From: Flavobacteriia bacterium
GTDB taxonomy: Bacteria; Bacteroidota; Bacteroidia; Flavobacteriales_D; Crocinitomicaceae
Length of the DNA: 5,019 nucleotides
Assembly: GCA_009923965.1 (NCBI GenBank)
Contig: RFSL01000083.1
Coordinates: forward strand, 1 to 5,019
Direction of reading: 5' to 3'
Within the stretch, counting starts at the first letter, position 1. The number at the start of each line of letters is the position of its first letter. Shown piece by piece: positions 1 to 5,019 of the stretch. The notes under the pieces were generated by a model that saw only the letters and a program-made list of their open reading frames with translations, was not told where the DNA came from and ran no database searches. The translations under genes were made by a program, and so were the position numbers.

Positions 1-309
1 AGAGCTGTAATAATTTTTCAGCAATTAAAAATGCACAAAACCAAAGATAGAAATGGTGTTTTAATTTACCTTTCCTTTGAAGATTCAAAGCTTGCAATAA
101 TCGGAGACGAAGGAATTAACAAACTGGTACCTCTTGATTTTTGGGAAAGCACAAAAAACACAATGATTACTGCCTTTAAAAAGAATGAATTTACGCAGGG
201 AATATGTTCTGCAATATCAGAAGCTGGAAAACAACTAGCGTGTTTCTTTCCCCTCAAAGAAAATGATAAAAATGAATTGAGTAACGAAATAAGCTTCGAA
301 AAAGAATGA
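1..309 (+). CDS. Small TPM-domain protein (5' partial)
   Basis: This is the C-terminal 102 residues of a TPM-domain (TPM_phosphatase/YgcG-like) protein. The reading frame is open to the first base of the window, and the codons before the first ATG (position 31) already encode family-like sequence (FQQLKMHKTKDRNGVLIYL), so that Met is internal and the true start lies upstream. Visible family features are the RNGVLIYL strand, the IIGDEGIN segment, the DFWES motif and the acidic/Asn tail ENDKNELSNEIS. Homologues in Bacteroidota are about 145 residues from memory, so roughly 40 N-terminal residues are missing. The visible part has no membrane segment, which suggests a soluble, probably cytoplasmic protein. 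The stop codon overlaps the next start (ATGA, 306-309). TPM domains are named from TLP18.3, Psb32 and MOLO-1; phosphatase activity has been reported for plant TLP18.3, but the role in Bacteroidota is not established. Family call is sure; function is not. Confidence 0.88.
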   Translation, partial: RAVIIFQQLKMHKTKDRNGVLIYLSFEDSKLAIIGDEGINKLVPLDFWESTKNTMITAFKKNEFTQGICSAISEAGKQLACFFPLKENDKNELSNEISFEKE

Positions 310-1058
310 AATATCTTTTAAGCATTATTCTCTTATTAGCAACAAGTAAAATCATTTTTGGGCAATTTCCTAAGACACTTTCACCTCCTAGACTCTACAA
401 TAATTTTTCTACTCTTAAAATTTTAAGCGCTACTGAAGAAGCAGAAATAGAAGCTATATTAGTGAAATTTGAAGCTGAAACATCCAATGAAATTGCAGTT
501 ATTGTTGTTGATGATTTAAATGATTTGGAGCCATGGGAATATGCCACAGAAATTGGAGAAGAATGGGGAGTTGGGAAAGCAGAGGAAGACAACGGAATAA
601 TTCTCCTTATAAAACCTACTGAAAAAACAAGTCGAAGAGAAGTTTTTATAGCTGTGGGTAGAGGATTGGAATCAGTTGTCCCTGATTTAACAGCAAATGA
701 AATTGTTGAAAATGAACTTCTCCCAAATTTTAAAAATCAAGCATATTTTGAAGGTGTTAAGCAAGCTGTAAAAGTCCTTTCTGAATTATCAAAAGGCGAA
801 AACAGCCACAATAAATACAGTAAGAAAAATAAAAAAGGAAAATTTTTATCAGGAATTTTTTCAGTTTTATTTATTTTAATCTTGGTTATCCTTCTTATAA
901 AAAGAGGAGGTGGTGGAACGACAATTGGTGCAGCAGGGTTTATCGGTGGATTTGGTCGTGGTTTTGGTGGAGGTTACGGCGGTGGTAGTTCTGGTGGAGG
1001 TTTTGGTGGATTTGGCGGAGGTAGCTTTGGTGGAGGAGGTTCTGGCGGAAGCTGGTAA
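306..1058 (+). CDS. Exported, membrane-anchored TPM-domain protein with Gly-rich tail
   Basis: A 250-residue YgcG-type TPM protein. Order of parts: signal peptide about 1-19 (hydrophobic core LLSIILLLAT, likely cleavage before Gln20), TPM domain about 38-160, Lys-rich linker 170-179, a single membrane helix about 181-198, then a tail 201-250 in which 30 of 50 residues are Gly, ending GGSW. TPM hallmarks are WGVG (87-90), DNGIILLI (95-102), VGRGLE (117-122) and VPDL (125-128). The start is fixed by the ATGA overlap with the upstream TPM gene, implying translational coupling, and by the signal peptide beginning at Met1. The layout of signal peptide, TPM, membrane helix and Gly-rich tail ending near a Ser-Trp is common in this family. 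The TPM domain is probably periplasmic. The partner upstream is a soluble TPM paralogue; lemA is a likely further neighbour outside the window (inference from other genomes). Biochemical role unknown. Confidence 0.9.
   Translation: MKYLLSIILLLATSKIIFGQFPKTLSPPRLYNNFSTLKILSATEEAEIEAILVKFEAETSNEIAVIVVDDLNDLEPWEYATEIGEEWGVGKAEEDNGIILLIKPTEKTSRREVFIAVGRGLESVVPDLTANEIVENELLPNFKNQAYFEGVKQAVKVLSELSKGENSHNKYSKKNKKGKFLSGIFSVLFILILVILLIKRGGGGTTIGAAGFIGGFGRGFGGGYGGGSSGGGFGGFGGGSFGGGGSGGSW
906..1055 (+). repeat. Low-complexity GGT/GGA coding repeat (Gly-rich tail)
   Basis: This stretch encodes residues 201-250 of the TPM protein and is made of repeated glycine codons (mostly GGT and GGA) interspersed with TTT, AGT and TCT/AGC codons. 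It is visibly more G-rich than the surrounding AT-rich DNA. Three places carry four or more closely spaced GG runs on the coding strand (906-916, 966-985, 1029-1039), which fit a minimal two-quartet G-quadruplex pattern; this may simply follow from coding for polyglycine. Confidence 0.8.
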
Positions 1059-1109
1059 TAAGTAATTAGAAAAAATAAACAGCTATTTTTAAACTCAAAG
1101 ATTTAAAGC

Positions 1110-2063
1110 ATGATTAAAATTATTATTTCAAGTATCTTTCTCTTATGTTGCATAAGTATAAGTGCTCAAAAAACCAGTACAATCGCTTTCTACAACGTTG
1201 AAAATTTATTTGATACAATAGATGGTACAAATGATGATGCTGAATTTCTTCCATCTGCTAAGAATGCCTGGAATAGTATTCGCTACATGGAAAAAATAAA
1301 GCACATTCGAGAAGTTTTAAACACTGCAGAAAAACCACTTATCGCAGGATTTTGTGAAATCGAAAACGCAGAAGTTGTCCGAGATATTTATATGAATCAA
1401 AAAGATTTTAAGTCCTATGCTCTGGTGCATCACGATAGTAAAGATGCACGCGGAATTGATGTTGCGATGATTTACGACAAGTCTAAATTAACTTTAGTAT
1501 CTGATGGAATTATTCGCTTTGTCCTCCCTGGCGACTCACTACCAAGTTCTCGGGATATTTTATGGGCAAAATTTAAATACAAGAAAGAAATGCTCTTTGT
1601 CATGGTTAATCATTGGCCAAGCAGGCGCTCAGGAACCGATGTAAGCGAAGCAAAAAGAGTGAAAGCCGCAGAATGTGCAGATCGCTTTATCGATTCATTA
1701 ATGAAGCAGGATCAAAATGTTAAAATCATCTTTATGGGCGACTTAAACGATTATCCAAGTGACAAAGCACCAAAAATAATCGAAAGTAAATTAACACCTA
1801 TGATTATTAAGTCCTCTGGAGAATTTGGAGGCACCTACAACTACCAAGGGAAATGGGAAATAATGGATCATATTTTTGTTTCTAAAGGATTAAGTACTGG
1901 GAAAATAAAGCTTGTTCCAAGTTCAGGGAAAATCTACTCGCCAGCATTTTTATTAGATAAATACAAAGGGAATATTGTGCCTTTTAGAACATATGGCGGT
2001 GCAAATTACTTAGGAGGATACAGCGATCATCTGCCTGTTTCAATCAGTATTTCACTAAAATAA
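1110..2063 (+). CDS. Secreted endonuclease/exonuclease/phosphatase (EEP) family protein
   Basis: A 317-residue metal-dependent phosphoesterase of the EEP (DNase I-like) superfamily. An N-terminal signal peptide (about 1-19, core IIISSIFLLCCISIS) is followed by Gln20, a common +1 residue in Bacteroidota, so the enzyme is probably periplasmic or secreted. The catalytic set is present in order: YNVENLFD (28-35, metal/active-site Asn29), CEIEN (82-86, metal-binding Glu83), RGIDVAMIY (114-122), NHWPSR (167-172, His168), GDLND (210-214, Asp211 and Asn213), MDHIFVS (252-258) and the terminal SDHLPV (305-310, Asp306 and His307). All key residues are intact and the length is normal. The ATG at 1110 is chosen because the signal peptide starts there; no Shine-Dalgarno is seen. 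It lies 51 bp after the TPM gene and its stop abuts the stop of ilvE. Substrate cannot be told from sequence: nuclease (extracellular DNA/RNA scavenging) and phosphodiesterase/phosphatase are both possible. Confidence 0.9.
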   Translation: MIKIIISSIFLLCCISISAQKTSTIAFYNVENLFDTIDGTNDDAEFLPSAKNAWNSIRYMEKIKHIREVLNTAEKPLIAGFCEIENAEVVRDIYMNQKDFKSYALVHHDSKDARGIDVAMIYDKSKLTLVSDGIIRFVLPGDSLPSSRDILWAKFKYKKEMLFVMVNHWPSRRSGTDVSEAKRVKAAECADRFIDSLMKQDQNVKIIFMGDLNDYPSDKAPKIIESKLTPMIIKSSGEFGGTYNYQGKWEIMDHIFVSKGLSTGKIKLVPSSGKIYSPAFLLDKYKGNIVPFRTYGGANYLGGYSDHLPVSISISLK

Positions 2064-3134
2064 TTATACTTTAAAATTCCAAGAATGGATATCTTCTGCC
2101 TTTCCTGTTTTAATATCACTGAGGTAATTCTTTATTTTATTTGATAAAGTTCTTCCTTCTAAAGGTGGCAACTCTAGTCGCTCATCACGGAAACCAATTA
2201 TTAATATTTGTGCAATAGTAGCAGCAGTTCCAGCTCCAAAAGCATCTTCTAACGTTCCATTTCTTGCTGCTGTAACAATTTCTTCAACAGTAATCTTTCT
2301 TTCTTCAATTTCTACTCCCCAACTTCTTGCAATGTCAAAAACTGTTTTTTTCGTTACACCGCGTAAAATCGTATCAGCATCTTCGGAAGGTGATATCAAC
2401 TTACCACCGATCTGAAAAACAATATTCATGGTTCCTGATTCTTCAATGTATTTGTGTTCTGCGGCATCTGTCCAAATTAATTGGTGAAACCCTTGCAACT
2501 GACATTGCTTTGCAGGATATAAAGAAGCACCGTAATTTCCGGCGGCTTTTGCTCTACCTACTCCACCAATTGCTGCACGCGTATAATACTCCTCGATTTT
2601 AACACGAACAGGCTCAGAATAGTAAACTCCAACAGGAGCTGTAATTACCATGAATTTATAAGTTTCGGAAGGCTTAATTCCTACTCCTTCATCCGTAGCA
2701 AATAAAAAGGGACGAATATAAAGCGAATAACCTTCATTGCTTGGAACCCAATCTTGATCTACTTCCACCAATTTTCGGATGGCTTCAAGAAAAATATCTT
2801 CAGGAACTGGAGGCATACACATGCGTTCTGCTGATTCCGCAAATCGTTTTGCATTCATTTGTGGACGAAAAATATTAATCTCATTGGATTCAGTTCGATA
2901 TGCTTTGAGTCCCTCGAATATTGATTGACCATAATGCAAAGCTGAAAGTGCAGGATGCATTGGAATTGGAGCAAAAGGAACAATCTTCCCTACTCCCCAT
3001 TCGCCATTTTCATATTCCATAATGAACATGTGATCTGAAAGAATCTTTCCGAAAGCTAAATTATCAAAATCAACTTGCGATATAGTGGAATTCTGTGTTT
3101 TTTCTACAGAAAATGAAATTGTGCTCACGGACAT
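2064..3134 (-). CDS. ilvE: Branched-chain amino acid aminotransferase
   Basis: A 356-residue PLP-dependent class IV (fold type IV) aminotransferase that interconverts Leu, Ile and Val with their 2-oxo acids using glutamate/2-oxoglutarate, in the cytoplasm; last step of synthesis and first of breakdown. It is of the larger, eukaryote-like BCAT type (ilvE_II) rather than the ~310-residue E. coli type. Motifs: SALHYGQSIFEGLKAYR (64-80), LYIRPFLFAT (138-147), GRAKAAGNYGASL (193-205) with Schiff-base Lys196, ESGTMN (232-237) with PLP-ring-binding Glu232, LRGVTKKTV (257-265, phosphate-binding loop) and AFGAGTAA (298-305). No key residue is missing. The Met at 3134-3132 fits the family start (N-terminal ISFSVEK...VDFDNLAFGK), and no other in-frame ATG lies between it and the upstream stop at 3185-3183. 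It is transcribed away from recQ, and its stop touches the EEP gene's stop. Confidence 0.95.
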   Translation of the reverse strand: MSVSTISFSVEKTQNSTISQVDFDNLAFGKILSDHMFIMEYENGEWGVGKIVPFAPIPMHPALSALHYGQSIFEGLKAYRTESNEINIFRPQMNAKRFAESAERMCMPPVPEDIFLEAIRKLVEVDQDWVPSNEGYSLYIRPFLFATDEGVGIKPSETYKFMVITAPVGVYYSEPVRVKIEEYYTRAAIGGVGRAKAAGNYGASLYPAKQCQLQGFHQLIWTDAAEHKYIEESGTMNIVFQIGGKLISPSEDADTILRGVTKKTVFDIARSWGVEIEERKITVEEIVTAARNGTLEDAFGAGTAATIAQILIIGFRDERLELPPLEGRTLSNKIKNYLSDIKTGKAEDIHSWNFKV

Positions 3135-3234
3135 AGTTAAAAAATTGATTGCGAATATACTATTTCTAATTAAGCTTTCAAACTAATTTTTATTGCTTTT
3201 TGTTTTCCTTAACTTTACCAAATTAAGAAAAAAA
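3135..3234. other. Divergent ilvE-recQ intergenic spacer
   Basis: This 100-bp, very AT-rich spacer separates the start codons of two divergently transcribed genes and should hold both promoters. For ilvE there is a good candidate on the minus strand. For recQ the best -7-like box on the plus strand is TAACTTTA (3210-3217, one mismatch to TAnnTTTG), but no convincing TTTG lies 19 bases before it. No riboswitch, leader peptide or clear palindromic operator was seen, and neither gene has a recognisable Shine-Dalgarno, which is usual in Bacteroidota. Confidence 0.6.
3152..3182 (-). promoter_or_regulatory. Putative ilvE promoter (Bacteroidota type)
   Basis: On the minus strand, TTTG (3182-3179) is followed after exactly 19 bases by TATATTCG (3159-3152), which matches the Bacteroidota sigma-ABfr consensus TTTG-N19-TAnnTTTG with one mismatch in the -7 box. 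Transcription would start about 3145-3147, leaving a leader of around 11-13 bases before the ilvE ATG. AT-rich DNA gives such matches by chance, but the spacing and position are good. Confidence 0.45.
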
Positions 3235-5019
3235 TTGAAGCAAAGCCGAGAAATATTATTAAAGTATTGGAACTATGACTCTTTCCGTCCGCAACAAGAA
3301 GAAATTGTGGATGATACAATCAATGGATCTGATGTACTTGCTCTTTTACCAACAGGAGGCGGAAAATCAATTTGCTTCCAAGTTCCTGGTATTGCCCGCG
3401 AAGGAATTACCCTTGTTATTTCTCCTTTAATTGCCTTAATGCAAGATCAAGTTGCAAATCTTCAGAAAATAGGTATTCGCGCTGAAGCTCTTACGAGCGG
3501 CATGTCGTATCGAGAAATAGACATATTATTAGACAATACTCGTTTTGGAGGTGTCGACTTTTTATATACCTCTCCAGAGCGCATTCAATCCTCTTTGTTT
3601 ATAGAGCGATTCAAAAGTATGCAAGTTGGATTAATTGTCGTTGACGAAGCACATTGTATTTCAGAATGGGGACATGATTTCCGACCATCTTTCATGAAAA
3701 TAAAGAATTTACGCGAATATCATCCGAATACGCCAATTCTTGCTTTAACGGCTACTGCTACAGAAAAAGTCAGAAAAGACATTATAGAACAGCTAGCACT
3801 AAAAAAGGCTATAATTCACGAAGCTTCATTTGAAAGAAAAAATGTCAGTTACGAAATTTTAAAAACCGAGAATAAAATTGCTCGCATGATTGACTTTTGC
3901 AAAGCGAATTCTGCAACTGGAATAATCTACTGTCAAACGCGAAAAAGCGTCAAAGAAATTGCACGAATTTTATTGGCTAATTCAATCTCTTCAGGTTTTT
4001 ACCATGGCGGACTCGAAAACAATGAACGTCAAAAAATGCTCCAAAGTTGGTTGAAAGAAGATATTAAAATCATGGTGGCAACAAATGCTTTTGGAATGGG
4101 AATAGACAAGCCAAATGTGCGTTTTGTTTTGCATTACGAACTTCCACAATCCTTGGAAGCTTATTTCCAGGAAGCAGGTCGCTGCGGTAGAGATGGTGAA
4201 TTAGCGCGAGCTATTGCTTTTGTTGAACCCAATGATACAATAGAGTTAATGCAAAATGTCGTACAGAAATTCCCAGAGAAAGAAGTTGTTTTCAATACCT
4301 ACAAAGTCTTGTGTAATTATTTAAATGTAGCATTCGGTTCAGGAAAAGACGAAACATATCCCATCGATTTAAAAAGTATGTGTGAAACTTTTAAATTGGA
4401 TTACGCACAGACGTATAATTCATTAAAAATTCTTGAATTAAACGAAAATATTCAATTTTCAGAAGGGTTTTTCCATCCAACAAAAGTCAAGTTTCTCGTT
4501 GACAATGCAGAATTGTATAATTTTCAAGTTAAGCACGAAAAATACCGAGCATTAACAACCTTATTGACACGCTCATATTCAGGAATTTTTGACATTAAGC
4601 AGAATATTTTCGAAGCAGAAATAGCAAAAAGAATTGGTATTTCTGAGCCTGAATTAAAGAACTATCTTGAAGCATTAAAGCTGAATGACATAATCGACGT
4701 AAATTTTAGAAGTAGTCTTCCAACCGTTACTTTTATACAAGAAAGAGTAAACGATCTTAATTTTGAACTCGCTGCAACAATTTACCACGACCGAAAGAAA
4801 AATGCAGTAAACAGAGTTGAAAAAGTTATAGAATTAGTAGAAAGTAAAGCATGTAGAGCAAAGCAAATAATCAACTACTTCGGTCAAGAAACAAGTAATT
4901 GCGGAATCTGTGATTGGTGTAAAAAAAATGAGTCTAAGGTTAAATTAAGTGAGAAATCTTTACAGGAATTCCTAAGAGAAGAAAGAACAATTGGCATTTG
5001 CGCTGAATATTTTTCTTGT
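3235..5019 (+). CDS. recQ: ATP-dependent DNA helicase RecQ (3' partial, TTG start)
   Basis: A RecQ-family 3'-5' DNA helicase for recombination and repair, 595 codons visible, cut by the window end; Bacteroidota homologues are around 630 residues, so perhaps 35-45 are missing. Motifs: motif 0 YDSFRPQQ (14-21), Walker A TGGGKS (40-45), Ia ISPLIALMQDQ (62-72), YTSPER (111-116), DEAH (137-140) plus the aromatic-rich loop ISEWGHDFRP (142-151), III LTATA (171-175), IV GIIYCQTR (229-236), YHGGL (256-260), V ATNAFGMGIDKPNV (282-295) and VI QEAGRCGRDG (312-321), where Cys317 replaces the usual Ala. Zinc-binding cysteines are Cys540, Cys556, Cys559 and Cys562, about 220 residues after motif VI. No in-frame ATG exists between the stop at 3184-3186 and Met69, which lies past Walker A. 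TTG at 3235 gives M-KQSREILLKYW, which fits the family start. The frame is open upstream only to 3187. Confidence 0.93.
   Translation, partial: MKQSREILLKYWNYDSFRPQQEEIVDDTINGSDVLALLPTGGGKSICFQVPGIAREGITLVISPLIALMQDQVANLQKIGIRAEALTSGMSYREIDILLDNTRFGGVDFLYTSPERIQSSLFIERFKSMQVGLIVVDEAHCISEWGHDFRPSFMKIKNLREYHPNTPILALTATATEKVRKDIIEQLALKKAIIHEASFERKNVSYEILKTENKIARMIDFCKANSATGIIYCQTRKSVKEIARILLANSISSGFYHGGLENNERQKMLQSWLKEDIKIMVATNAFGMGIDKPNVRFVLHYELPQSLEAYFQEAGRCGRDGELARAIAFVEPNDTIELMQNVVQKFPEKEVVFNTYKVLCNYLNVAFGSGKDETYPIDLKSMCETFKLDYAQTYNSLKILELNENIQFSEGFFHPTKVKFLVDNAELYNFQVKHEKYRALTTLLTRSYSGIFDIKQNIFEAEIAKRIGISEPELKNYLEALKLNDIIDVNFRSSLPTVTFIQERVNDLNFELAATIYHDRKKNAVNRVEKVIELVESKACRAKQIINYFGQETSNCGICDWCKKNESKVKLSEKSLQEFLREERTIGICAEYFSC

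Noticed and set aside
66..257. Minus-strand open frame of about 63 codons inside the first TPM gene
   Set aside because: It lies wholly antisense to a recognisable TPM domain and its translation resembles no family.
9..409. Repeated 11-mer AATAATTTTTC at 9-19 and 399-409
   Set aside because: AT-rich, short and inside two different coding frames; chance is enough to explain it.
395..592. Minus-strand open frame of about 65 codons, Ser-rich
   Set aside because: Antisense shadow of the exported TPM gene; the Ser-rich composition follows from the sense codons.
1071..1090. Inverted repeat AAAAATA / TATTTTT with a six-base loop between the TPM and EEP genes, as a terminator
   Set aside because: The stem is only seven A-T pairs with no GC, expected by chance in such AT-rich DNA; not supported as a terminator.
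1140..1155. LLCC in the EEP signal peptide as a lipobox
   Set aside because: The residues before Cys do not fit [LVI][ASTVI][GAS]C, and a better signal peptidase I site (ISISA before Gln20) follows.
2327..2602. Plus-strand open frame of about 91 codons
   Set aside because: Antisense to the catalytic core of ilvE, with His/Leu/Gln-rich low-plausibility translation and no domain.
3193..3195. In-frame upstream TTG as the recQ start
   Set aside because: It would add 14 residues (LLFVFLNFTKLRKK) unlike the usual RecQ N-terminus and would overlap the likely promoter region.
1..5019. CRISPR arrays, tRNA/rRNA, insertion sequences, phage or defence genes
   Set aside because: No regular direct repeats, cloverleaf-like sequence, terminal inverted repeats or transposase-like frames were seen; RecQ here has a housekeeping layout and no defence partner in view.

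Overview
The window is AT-rich, tightly packed chromosomal DNA from a member of the Bacteroidota, most likely a flavobacterium-like organism. The evidence is the kind of proteins present: paired TPM-domain genes, an exported EEP phosphoesterase with Gln after the signal peptide, a eukaryote-type branched-chain aminotransferase, and a RecQ with a long insert before its zinc cysteines. Start sites lack clear Shine-Dalgarno sequences, and one intergenic region holds a good match to the Bacteroidota promoter (TTTG-N19-TAnnTTTG). The genus cannot be told from this window.

Left part (1-1058, + strand): the 3' end of a small cytoplasmic TPM-domain gene, cut by the window edge, overlaps by ATGA a second TPM gene. 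The second product is exported and membrane-anchored, with a glycine-rich tail. The pair looks translationally coupled; in relatives it usually follows lemA, which would lie just outside the window. After 51 bp comes a gene for a secreted endonuclease/exonuclease/phosphatase-family enzyme (1110-2063, + strand), which may or may not share the transcript.

Right part: the branched-chain amino acid aminotransferase gene ilvE (2064-3134, - strand) converges on the EEP gene with no base between the two stop codons. A 100-bp divergent spacer (3135-3234) separates ilvE from recQ (+ strand), which appears to start at a TTG codon at 3235 and runs off the window after 595 codons.

The genes do not form one pathway: a TPM envelope module, an exported phosphoesterase, amino acid metabolism and DNA repair sit side by side. 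No RNA gene, mobile element, CRISPR array or integration scar was seen, and no gap exceeds 100 bp. I found no evidence of a new multi-gene system. The points most worth checking are the domain layout and start codon of RecQ, the topology of the glycine-tailed TPM protein, and the abutting convergent stops.
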